This document shows, piece by piece, positions 14,836 to 21,316 of a DNA stretch of 29,388 nt (position 1 is the first letter of the stretch; each line of letters starts with the position of its first letter). Origin of the DNA: 2011-GWA2-47-8b sp964361325 (GTDB lineage Bacteria > Patescibacteriota > Minisyncoccia > UBA6257 > WO2-44-18). The notes beneath the pieces are model-generated. The model was not told the DNA's origin and did no database searches. It saw only the letters and a list, made by a program, of their open reading frames with translations. Both the position numbers and the translations under genes were made by a program. The DNA lies in the NCBI GenBank assembly GCA_964361325.1, contig CAYHZT010000003.1, positions 1-29,388 of the forward strand, written 5' to 3'.

Positions 14836-15864
14836 ATGGCTAGAATCGCGATCAACGGTTTCGGAAGAATAGGGCGGTTATTTTTCCGCCAAGCTTTTGG
14901 AAAAAAAGACCTGGACATCGTTGCTATTAATGATTTAGGTGATATTGAAAACCTCGCCTATTTATTAAAATATGATTCGGTTTATCGGACATATGAACAA
15001 CAAGTAACAATCGACAAAGAACAGGGTTTCCTAATAGTTGGTGGAAAGAAGGTTAAGGTTTTTCAGGAAAAAGAGCTTGTGAAACTGCCGTGGAAAGATT
15101 TAAAAATTGATGTTGCGGTTGAATCTACCGGTGCTTTTGAATCTTTTGAAAAAGCCTCTCTGCACGTTACCGCCGCCGGAGCAAAGCGAGTGGTAATTAC
15201 AGCGCCCGCCAAAGACGAAGAAGGCGCGGCTGGCGGCAAGACTATCTTACTTGGCATTAATGACAAAGATTTTCCAACTTGCAAGATTACTTCCAACGGC
15301 TCTTGTACTACCAACGCCGCCCATCCGGTTATTTCTGTTATGAACGAATCCGTAGGTGTTGCCAAGGCGTTTCTCGCTACCGTTCATGGCTACACCGCCA
15401 CTCAAAATCTTGTTGATGGCCCCACAAAAGGTAAAGATTTCCGCCGCGGCCGCGCCGCCGCCGTCAACATCTCTCCGTCTTTTACGGGCGCCGCGATTTC
15501 AGTTACGCGCCCGCTTCCGGAACTTGAGGGAAAATTTGACGGGCTTGCTTACCGCGTGCCGATTATCGCCGGTTCGCTTGCCGACATTACTTTTGTCGCC
15601 AAGCGCAAAACTTCAGTAGAAGAAATCAACGATATTTTTAAAAAAGCCGCCGCGTCCAAACGCTGGAAGGGAATTTTGGAAGTTACCAACGACCAAATTG
15701 TTTCCTCCGACATAATTGGCATGTCAGCCGCGTCTATGGTTGACCTTCAATACACCAAAGTCATTGACGGCGATTTGGTTAAGGTTCTGGCTTGGTACGA
15801 TAATGAGTGGGGATACGTCACAACGCTTGTGCAACACGTAATAAAAGCAGCCGAGTCGTTGTAA
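14836..15864 (+). CDS. gap: Glyceraldehyde-3-phosphate dehydrogenase
   Basis: 342 residues, full length. NAD site: MARIAINGFGRIGRLFFRQ. Catalytic Cys: SNGSCTTNAAHPVI (the common form is SxASCTTNCLAP). Then HGYTATQNLVDGP with the active-site His, FRRGRAAAVNISPSFTGAA, and the C-terminal WYDNEWGY. It oxidises glyceraldehyde-3-phosphate to 1,3-bisphosphoglycerate with NAD. The long insertion AKDEEGAAGGKTILLG before the Cys loop is a little unusual. It begins the sugar-phosphate block; rpiB follows 7 nt later. Confidence 0.97.
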   Translation: MARIAINGFGRIGRLFFRQAFGKKDLDIVAINDLGDIENLAYLLKYDSVYRTYEQQVTIDKEQGFLIVGGKKVKVFQEKELVKLPWKDLKIDVAVESTGAFESFEKASLHVTAAGAKRVVITAPAKDEEGAAGGKTILLGINDKDFPTCKITSNGSCTTNAAHPVISVMNESVGVAKAFLATVHGYTATQNLVDGPTKGKDFRRGRAAAVNISPSFTGAAISVTRPLPELEGKFDGLAYRVPIIAGSLADITFVAKRKTSVEEINDIFKKAAASKRWKGILEVTNDQIVSSDIIGMSAASMVDLQYTKVIDGDLVKVLAWYDNEWGYVTTLVQHVIKAAESL

Positions 15865-15871
15865 ATTTTCA

Positions 15872-16309
15872 ATGACTATATATCTCGCCACCGACCACGC
15901 TGGGTTTGAACTAAAAGAGAAAATCAAAAAATTTCTTGCCGAAAAGGGTTATGAAGTAAAAGATTTTGGCGCTTTTTCGTATAACGAAACCGATGATTAT
16001 CCGGATTTCATTCGTAAGGCCGCCGAGGCCGTAGCGAACGATTCAGATCAGGGCCGGGGGATTATACTTGGAGGCAGTGGACAAGGCGAGGCGATGGTCG
16101 CTAATCGTCACAAGGGCGTCCGCGCAGCCGTTTTATACAAGCTTGATGAAGATATTATTAAACTTTCCCGCGAACATAACGATGCCAATGTTTTATCTTT
16201 AGGAGCTAGATTTTTAAAAGAAAAGGACGCGTTGAAAGCGGTGGAGTTATGGCTAAATATTCCATTTTCCACAGAAGAAAGACACAAGCGTAGGATTGAC
16301 AAATTTTAA
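15872..16309 (+). CDS. rpiB: Ribose-5-phosphate isomerase B
   Basis: 145 residues, RpiB/LacA/LacB family; interconverts ribose-5-P and ribulose-5-P. The N-terminus YLATDHAGFELKEKIKKFL is canonical. The active-site loop reads ILGGSGQGEAMVANRHKGVRA where E. coli RpiB has a CGTGIGMS-type sequence, so the usual catalytic Cys is replaced by Gly. REHNDANVLSLGARF is conserved. The loop change may reflect a CPR subfamily with another base. Probably expressed with gap; no own Shine-Dalgarno sequence. Confidence 0.93.
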   Translation: MTIYLATDHAGFELKEKIKKFLAEKGYEVKDFGAFSYNETDDYPDFIRKAAEAVANDSDQGRGIILGGSGQGEAMVANRHKGVRAAVLYKLDEDIIKLSREHNDANVLSLGARFLKEKDALKAVELWLNIPFSTEERHKRRIDKF

Positions 16310-16324
16310 TAAATGAGTTATAAT
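16296..16324 (+). promoter_or_regulatory. Perfect consensus promoter TTGACA-17-TATAAT
   Basis: TTGACA at 16296-16301, overlapping the end of rpiB, and TATAAT at 16319-16324 with exactly 17 nt between. It is the only full-consensus promoter seen in the window and should drive the gene at 16387. Confidence 0.9.
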
Positions 16325-16386
16325 TGCGAGCAGAACATTAATGGCAGGCTCTAGGTCCTAACTAGTGTTGGGATAAGGAGTAAGCC

Positions 16387-17001
16387 GTGAAAGGAGTTTG
16401 CATGCCCATGGAAAAGAGTGCGTTGCTCAGTGGTGGCGGCAAGATGTGGGAGCTTTACCAGCTCATCATCAATGCCGTTCTGGAGCGCGGTGGCAGCGAT
16501 GAGGATGTTGAGCGGTTCCGGAAAGACAGGAGATTGATCGGCAAATTCGCCGATTTGATTGTCTCCTCGACGAAGCCGACTATCGTCCCGACCATCATCA
16601 TCGATCCCGCTAAGCCCTTCGTCCGTGAAATGGCAAGAGAGAGCGGATGGAAGCTCAAGAAGGAAATCGTATACGAACCCGGCGCAGTGAAGCTGGATTT
16701 TATCGAGCTCCTCTATCCCGGAGAGCAAGCGGTTAACGGAACCGAAATGGCCAGGCGCGCCGATGAACTCTGCGCCGTTCTTGGCCAGAAGCACGCCGAA
16801 GCGTTCATGACGCAATATGAATGCTGGGCTCCACCAGTTGGCGTTCTTTATGCCACCTTTCCCGGAACGGTCTGGGAGGGTAAGAGCGGCTACCTCTACG
16901 TTCCGTGTCTCGGCTGGGATGGTAGGCGGTGGCATCTGAGCTTCCGCTGGCTCGATCGTCAGTGGCACTCCAACGATCGTCTTTCCCGTTCTCGTAAGTA
17001 G
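16387..17001 (+). CDS. Hypothetical protein under a consensus promoter
   Basis: 204 residues with no family I recognise. Features: a helical N-terminal half (MWELYQLIINAVLERG, EDVERFRKDRRLIGKFADLI), a segment PTIIIDPAKPFVREMARES, and a Trp/Arg-rich C-terminus (CLGWDGRRWHLSFRWLDRQW). Two starts are possible: GTG 16387 (AAGGAG 6 nt upstream) and ATG 16402 (AAAGGAG 5 nt upstream). The gene appears richer in G and C than its neighbours, with Leu CTC/CTG and Glu GAG common, which hints at transfer or strong codon selection. It is a single-gene unit with a perfect promoter and terminator, so it is probably strongly expressed. A long antisense frame (16351-16968) is a shadow. Confidence 0.75.
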   Translation: MKGVCMPMEKSALLSGGGKMWELYQLIINAVLERGGSDEDVERFRKDRRLIGKFADLIVSSTKPTIVPTIIIDPAKPFVREMARESGWKLKKEIVYEPGAVKLDFIELLYPGEQAVNGTEMARRADELCAVLGQKHAEAFMTQYECWAPPVGVLYATFPGTVWEGKSGYLYVPCLGWDGRRWHLSFRWLDRQWHSNDRLSRSRK

Positions 17002-17014
17002 TCCTGGGCGCTCA

Positions 17015-17048
17015 AAGCCCTCCGATATATATCGGAGGGCTTATTTTT
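17015..17048 (+). terminator. Intrinsic terminator
   Basis: The stem AAGCCCTCCGATAT / ATATCGGAGGGCTT is fully palindromic and followed by a T-rich run. It ends the 16387 gene. Confidence 0.9.
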
Positions 17049-17070
17049 TATAAAAAAGATTTTAAATTTT

Positions 17071-17076
17071 TATGAT
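17071..17076 (+). promoter_or_regulatory. Possible -10 box TATGAT before the structured element
   Basis: TATGAT lies 10 nt upstream of 17087, with a weak -35 (TTATAA, 17048-17053). It would start transcription close to the first base of the structured element. Confidence 0.4.
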
Positions 17077-17086
17077 AAACTTAAGT

Positions 17087-17347
17087 AATGTCTAAATACC
17101 CTTTTTCCACGATTGATAATAGAAATTTTGCCTCAATGCCGCGGCGCGAGGGCGCAAGCATAGACTCTATGCTAAGCCCGAGCAACAAAGGCAGCGAGCA
17201 AAATTTCATTACCCGAACGGGAGGTGCGACCTTGGCTGATTTCGTTGTTGCGCTCGCTCAGAATAGGGTCTATTTCTTCGCTCGCGCGCCTAGAAATCAG
17301 GCACAAGGTCGCAGCCTTCAATTGGGAAAGGAGGGTATTTAGACATT
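17087..17347 (+). other. 261-bp structured element: three-way-junction RNA leader or MITE-like element
   Basis: Outer stem: 17087-17102 pairs perfectly with 17332-17347 (16 bp) and continues through 17103-17109 / 17323-17329 past a GG bulge. Arm A: 17122-17131 with 17198-17207 (10 bp), enclosing AGCATAG-ACT-CTATGCT (17157-17173) with an outer GGGC/GCCC. Arm B: 17226-17243 with 17293-17312 (18 bp, two single-base bulges), extended by 17222-17225, enclosing the similar hairpin 17260-17277. Nearly every base falls in a stem. The 3' strand of the outer stem holds AAAGGAGGG (17327-17335), the best ribosome-binding site before rpe. It could be a cis-regulatory RNA for rpe or a non-autonomous mobile element with terminal inverted repeats. 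Confidence 0.75.
17088..17342 (+). CDS. Doubtful 84-codon frame inside the structured element
   Basis: The frame starts in the left arm of the outer stem and stops in the right arm. The sequence (MSKYPFSTIDNRNFASMPRR at the start, then PSNKGSEQ and FVVALAQNRVYFFARAPRN) matches no family I know. There is no Shine-Dalgarno sequence. Its base composition follows the RNA stems, so it is more likely a by-product of the element than a gene, although a short peptide from a leaderless mRNA cannot be excluded. Confidence 0.25.
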   Translation: MSKYPFSTIDNRNFASMPRREGASIDSMLSPSNKGSEQNFITRTGGATLADFVVALAQNRVYFFARAPRNQAQGRSLQLGKEGI

Positions 17348-17351
17348 GCTC

Positions 17352-17999
17352 ATGATTGTAATTCCTGCCATAAACTCTCCCGATTTTAAAACTGCGGAAA
17401 AGCAAATCAAACAAGCAGCTGAATTCAGCGAGTGGACTCATCTCGATATAACGGACGGTGTTTTTTCACCCGCGCAGGTTTGGGGTAGCCCAAAAGACTT
17501 ACTTGAATTAGGAATTAAGAATCATGAATTAGGGAAATTGAAAATTGAGTTGCACTTAATGGTAACGAATCCAGAAGGTGTGATTAATAGTTGGTTGCAG
17601 ACGGGCTTGGTGAAAAGAGTAATTGTTCATTTAGAGTCCATGACAGACTCCGTCTACGTTTTAGAAAAATGCGGAAAACACAGCGCCGAGGCAATGCTGT
17701 CTATTAATCCCGGAACAGAAGTTGAACGGCTTTTGGCTCATAAAGACGACTTTAAAAATTTCCAAATATTGGCAGTAGCTCCCGGATGGGCCGGTCAAAA
17801 ATTCAGCGCGAAAGTTTTGGACAAGATCCGCTTCATTAGGAAGCAGATGCCGAATGCTATAATAGAAGTAGATGGTGGAATTAATATAGAAACCGCCAAA
17901 CTGGTTAAAGAAGCGGGAGCGAACATCGTTATCTCGGCATCGTATATTTTCGGAAGCGAGAATCCAAGAGTTGCGTTTGAGGAACTCTCAAAGTTATAA
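17352..17999 (+). CDS. rpe: Ribulose-phosphate 3-epimerase
   Basis: 215 residues, TIM-barrel; interconverts ribulose-5-P and xylulose-5-P. Motifs: IPAINSPDF near the N-terminus, WTHLDITDGVFSP (catalytic Asp and metal site), KIELHLMVTNPEG, VAPGWAGQKF and IIEVDGGINIETA with the second Asp. The ATG at 17352 is preferred because the same 20-bp context precedes another start at 13161. A TTG at 17346 lies 10 nt after AAAGGAGGG and is an alternative. An ELGIKNHELG insertion is encoded by four GAATTAN heptamers. It lies directly after the structured element. Confidence 0.93.
   Translation: MIVIPAINSPDFKTAEKQIKQAAEFSEWTHLDITDGVFSPAQVWGSPKDLLELGIKNHELGKLKIELHLMVTNPEGVINSWLQTGLVKRVIVHLESMTDSVYVLEKCGKHSAEAMLSINPGTEVERLLAHKDDFKNFQILAVAPGWAGQKFSAKVLDKIRFIRKQMPNAIIEVDGGINIETAKLVKEAGANIVISASYIFGSENPRVAFEELSKL
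17505..17532 (+). repeat. Four tandem GAATTAN heptamers within rpe
   Basis: GAATTAG-GAATTAA-GAATCAT-GAATTAG, then GGAAATT. It closely matches 22584-22611 and, inverted, 27903-27923. Confidence 0.8.
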
Positions 18000-18046
18000 A
18001 AATCCTAAGCACGAAATTTTAAATTAGAATAATTAGAAATTATCCC

Positions 18047-18910
18047 ATGTTAGAGCCTTTACACGAAAAAAAATTGAAATTTCTGGAAGAGAAAGCCAAT
18101 CGTCTCCGCGAAGATCTTATTGAAACTTTGCTAGAAGCCGGTTCCGGTCATTCTGCCGGACCTTTGGGTATGACTGATATCTTCACCGCCCTTTATTTTC
18201 ACGTTTTGAATCACAATCCGAAGAATCCCAACTGGGCCGATCGCGATCGTTTAATTTTATCCAATGGCCACATCTGCCCGATTCGCTATGTCGCAATGGC
18301 GCATGCGGGTTATTTTCCATTAGAAGAACTCAAGACCTTGCGGAAACTACACAGCCGCCTTCAAGGACATCCGCATCGCACCTCTCTTCCGGGAGTAGAA
18401 ACCACTTCCGGCCCGCTCGGTTCCGGACTTTCTCAAGCAGTCGGGGTGGCGTTGACGGCAAAACTGGATAAGAAAAAATATCATACTTATTGCATTACTT
18501 CCGATGGCGAGCACGAATCCGGCAATACCTGGGAAGCGATTATGTTTTGCGGGAAAAACAGATTAAGTAATCTGACCGTTATCGTTGACCGCAACAATAT
18601 CCAAATCGACGGCAATACCGAAAATGTTATGCCGTTGGAGCCGCTCGCGGACAAATACAAGGCTTTTAATTGGCACGTGCTGGAAGTTGACGGGCACAAT
18701 ATAGAACAGTTTGTAGATGCCGTTAACGAAGCCAGAGCTATTTACGAAAAACCGACGGTGATTATAGCCCATACAATTCCGGGGAAGGGAGTGGGTTTTA
18801 TGGAGAACGATTATAATTGGCACGGGAAACCGCCGAATAAAGAGGAGGCGGCCAAAGCGCTTGCAGAATTAAGAACGCTTGGAGGAAAAATAAAATCGGA
18901 ACACGAATAA
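18047..18910 (+). CDS. Transketolase, N-terminal (TPP-binding) subunit
   Basis: 287 residues, one half of a split transketolase as found in archaea and CPR bacteria. Motifs: EAGSGHSAGPLGMTDIFTAL, RDRLILSNGHICPIRYVAM, TTSGPLGSGLSQAVGVAL, and the thiamine-diphosphate motif TSDGEHESGNTWEAI followed by DRNNIQIDG. HTIPGKGVGFMEND and WHGKPPNKEE are also conserved. With the next gene it should form the active enzyme that moves two-carbon units between sugar phosphates. The partner starts 10 nt after this stop. Confidence 0.95.
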   Translation: MLEPLHEKKLKFLEEKANRLREDLIETLLEAGSGHSAGPLGMTDIFTALYFHVLNHNPKNPNWADRDRLILSNGHICPIRYVAMAHAGYFPLEELKTLRKLHSRLQGHPHRTSLPGVETTSGPLGSGLSQAVGVALTAKLDKKKYHTYCITSDGEHESGNTWEAIMFCGKNRLSNLTVIVDRNNIQIDGNTENVMPLEPLADKYKAFNWHVLEVDGHNIEQFVDAVNEARAIYEKPTVIIAHTIPGKGVGFMENDYNWHGKPPNKEEAAKALAELRTLGGKIKSEHE

Positions 18911-18920
18911 AATTTTTTAT

Positions 18921-19910
18921 ATGTTAAACAAAGACGCAAAACTAAATAGCAAAATCTTCGACAAAGATCCGGACATGAAAGCCGTTAGAGATGGCTATGG
19001 CGACGGTTTGGTTATTTCAGGAGAAAAAGATCCAAACGTCGTGGTGTTGTGCGCCGACCTTACGGAGTCCACTCGTTCGCAAAAATTTGCCGAAACATTC
19101 CCCGACCGTTTTTTTGAAATCGGCGTTGCCGAACAGAATATGGCGGCGATCGCCGCCGGTTTTGGCGTTTCGGGAAAGATCCCTTTTATTTCTTCCTATG
19201 CCGTTTTCTCCCCCGGCCGCAATTGGGAGCAGATTCGCACCACGATTTGCTACAACGATTCCAATGTAAAAATTGCCGGACATCACGCCGGACTTATGAC
19301 TGGCCCCGACGGCGCCACGCACGAAGCGACCGAAGACATCGCTATTATGCGCGCGCTTCCCAATATGCGCGTATTTGTGCCTTGCGACGCGATTGAAGCC
19401 AAAAAAGCGACCGTGGCTGCCGCGCAAATTTGGGGCCCGACTTACATCCGGTTCGCGCGGGAAAAGTCTCCGACAATTACTACGGAAGACACGCCGTTTA
19501 CGCCGGGTAAAGCGGAAATTTTTTGGGAAGGCAAAAAGCCGCAAGCGGTTATTATCGTTACCGGGGTTTTGGTCCACAACGCTCTGCTTGCCGCCGCAGA
19601 ATTGGAAAAGGAGAAAATTAACACGGTAGTTCTAAATGTCCACACCATCAAACCATTAGATGACAAACAAATTGTCAGTTTGGCTAAAAAAATCGGCGCG
19701 GTAGTGACGGTGGAGGAGCATCAAGTAATGGGCGGCCTGGGAAGCGCGGTAGCGGAAACTTTGGCCCAGCACGCGCCGGTGCCGCAGGAATTTATCGGCC
19801 TTCAAAATACTTTTGGAGAATCCGGCAAGCCGTGGGAATTGATAAATAAATACGGAATGGGAGTGAAGGATATCATACGAGCAGTTAAAAAAGTTCTGAA
19901 GCGTAAATAA
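18921..19910 (+). CDS. Transketolase, C-terminal (pyrimidine-binding) subunit
   Basis: 329 residues, the second half of the split transketolase. Motifs: VVLCADLTESTRSQKF, FFEIGVAEQNMAAIAAGFG (the Glu that activates thiamine diphosphate), SSYAVFSPGRNWEQIR, HHAGLMTGPDGATHEATEDI, YIRFAREKSPT and VTVEEHQVMGGLGSAVAETL. It has no visible Shine-Dalgarno sequence and probably depends on the upstream half for expression. Confidence 0.95.
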   Translation: MLNKDAKLNSKIFDKDPDMKAVRDGYGDGLVISGEKDPNVVVLCADLTESTRSQKFAETFPDRFFEIGVAEQNMAAIAAGFGVSGKIPFISSYAVFSPGRNWEQIRTTICYNDSNVKIAGHHAGLMTGPDGATHEATEDIAIMRALPNMRVFVPCDAIEAKKATVAAAQIWGPTYIRFAREKSPTITTEDTPFTPGKAEIFWEGKKPQAVIIVTGVLVHNALLAAAELEKEKINTVVLNVHTIKPLDDKQIVSLAKKIGAVVTVEEHQVMGGLGSAVAETLAQHAPVPQEFIGLQNTFGESGKPWELINKYGMGVKDIIRAVKKVLKRK

Positions 19911-19928
19911 CCTCCTTAAGAGAAAGAG

Positions 19929-20132
19929 GTGTTCGAGTTCAAAATCGTGGCTCTTGGTTCTGTCTGGCAGAGTTGGTTCCGCGCCTATGGGAACGTTCCA
20001 TATATTTGGAGTAACTCTAATATAAGGAATCTATGCTTCTACTGGTTCGAGTATAATTGGAGCGACACCTGCCGTTTTCTCGCCGTTCGCGAGGTCCCAG
20101 CCACTCCGCCTACCGATAAGAAAGGGGCCTAG
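19929..20132 (+). CDS. Small aromatic-rich hypothetical protein
   Basis: 67 residues from a GTG start with a weak AAGAGA upstream. Nine aromatic residues fall in SVWQSWFRAYGNVPYIW and CFYWFEYNWSDTCRFLAVR. The pattern VPYxxW...W..D..RFLAVR resembles short frames I recall from other CPR genomes, so it may be a real, widespread family (weak). It lies between transketolase and the pfkB promoter and ends before a strong terminator. An RNA gene in this interval is an alternative. Confidence 0.45.
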   Translation: MFEFKIVALGSVWQSWFRAYGNVPYIWSNSNIRNLCFYWFEYNWSDTCRFLAVREVPATPPTDKKGA

Positions 20133-20155
20133 TTCATTGGATTATTAAATTCGAG

Positions 20156-20201
20156 CCCCCGCGCCAAATGCGAAAGCATTGTGGTACGGGGGTATTTTTT
20201 T
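20156..20201 (+). terminator. Intrinsic terminator with GAAA tetraloop
   Basis: CCCCCG (20156-20161) pairs with CGGGGG (20187-20192); inside, ATGC-GAAA-GCAT forms a second stem. A run of T follows. Confidence 0.85.
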
Positions 20202-20202
20202 A

Positions 20203-20211
20203 TGTTAAAAT
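20203..20211 (+). promoter_or_regulatory. Extended -10 promoter (TGT-TAAAAT), leaderless
   Basis: TGT then TAAAAT (20206-20211), ending 6 nt before the ATG at 20218. It abuts the T run of the terminator. Confidence 0.55.
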
Positions 20212-20217
20212 CTAATT

Positions 20218-21210
20218 ATGTTTGACGTGATAACGATTGGTTCGGCGACGAGAGATAATTTTTTGCGGGGGAAATATCCGCTGATTGATTGGAAAGATTC
20301 GCCGTCGGGCAAGGCTTACGCTCTGTCTTACGGAGAAAAATTAAACGTGGATTATTTTTATTCCACTATCGGCGGCAACGCGGCAAATGCCAGCGTTACT
20401 TTTGCCCGCCAGGGTTTTAAAACCGCTTGCGTCGCCAAGATCGGCAAGGATTTAGCCGCGAAAGAATTTATTGCCCAGTTAAAAAACGACGGGGTAAGCA
20501 CAAAACTAATCCTGCAAACCGAAGAAAAACCCACCGCCTATTCAGTGCTTCTTCTGAGTGAAACAGGAGAGAGAACGATCCTCAGTTATCATGGCGCAGC
20601 GGATTCATTTAAAATTGAAAACCTGAAATTTAAAAATTTACGGGCTAAGTGGTGGTATCTTTCGCTTGCCGGAGAATCAGACGCGATGTATTTGCCGCTT
20701 CTTAAATTCGCCAAAGAAAACGGCATTAAAGTTGCTTTCAATCCTACCGGCCACCACATCAAGCACAAGAGACAGGAGGTTTTGGATTCTTTGAAAGATT
20801 TAGCTTTTTTGGTTTTGAATACGAGTGAAGCGGCGGAGCTGGTTGGGATTCCCATCGAAAAAGAAAAGGAGGTTTTTAAAAAATTGGATGAATTGACGCC
20901 TGGCATCGTGGCAGTGACCGATGGGCCAAACGGTGTCATTGCCTCTGACGGCAGTACTTTGTACAAAGCGGGGATTTTTAAAGAAAAAGAAGTGGCGGAC
21001 AGAACCGGCGCCGGAGATTCTTTTGGAAGCGGTTTTGTTGCCGGATTAATACACGGCGAAGGCGATATTGATTACGCCATCCGCCTTGCTTCAGCTAACG
21101 CCACCTTGGTAGTTGAGCGTGTTGGCGCTACCGAAGGAATTTTGACTCAAAAAGAATTCAACAACGACCCGCGCTGGCAAAAATTCGATATTAAACATGT
21201 CTCCCGTTAG
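20218..21210 (+). CDS. PfkB-family carbohydrate kinase
   Basis: 330 residues of the ribokinase/PfkB superfamily. Start: MFDVITIGSATRDNFL. Sugar-site motif: GGNAANASVTFARQGFKTAC. ATP and catalytic motif: VADRTGAGDSFGSGFVAGLI with the catalytic Asp in GAGD. VAVTDGPNGVI is also typical. Likely substrates are ribose, another sugar, or a nucleoside; the position among pentose-phosphate genes favours ribose or a related sugar (inference). Its stop codon lies in the left arm of a 13-bp inverted repeat that ends at the next gene's start. Confidence 0.9.
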   Translation: MFDVITIGSATRDNFLRGKYPLIDWKDSPSGKAYALSYGEKLNVDYFYSTIGGNAANASVTFARQGFKTACVAKIGKDLAAKEFIAQLKNDGVSTKLILQTEEKPTAYSVLLLSETGERTILSYHGAADSFKIENLKFKNLRAKWWYLSLAGESDAMYLPLLKFAKENGIKVAFNPTGHHIKHKRQEVLDSLKDLAFLVLNTSEAAELVGIPIEKEKEVFKKLDELTPGIVAVTDGPNGVIASDGSTLYKAGIFKEKEVADRTGAGDSFGSGFVAGLIHGEGDIDYAIRLASANATLVVERVGATEGILTQKEFNNDPRWQKFDIKHVSR

Positions 21211-21316
21211 AACCAACAAGATATGAATATCACAATCAACCAATTAAAAAGGTCAGATATGAATAAACGCCTATCGGCCGAGCCACGGTCGCCTTTGGCG
21301 ATCTGGTTCTAACGGG
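21203..21316. repeat. 13-bp inverted repeat bracketing the pfkB-21317 gap
   Basis: CCCGTTAGAACCA (21203-21215) and TGGTTCTAACGGG (21304-21316) are exact complements, 88 nt apart. The left arm contains the pfkB stop; the right arm touches the next ATG. The loop holds two AGATATGAATA copies (about 21219 and 21255) and a small TCGCC-TTT-GGCGA hairpin. Confidence 0.8.

Noticed and set aside
16351..16968. A 205-codon open frame on the minus strand
   Set aside because: It lies antisense to the 16387 gene, which has a consensus promoter, ribosome-binding sites and a terminator on the plus strand; the antisense frame is a result of the G and C content.
17087..17347. Target-site duplication around the structured element
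   Set aside because: The bases flanking the two ends do not form a matching direct repeat, so mobility is not supported by this window alone.
19017..19577. A 186-codon open frame on the minus strand
   Set aside because: It is antisense to the well-conserved transketolase C-terminal subunit; its product is Arg-rich and matches nothing.
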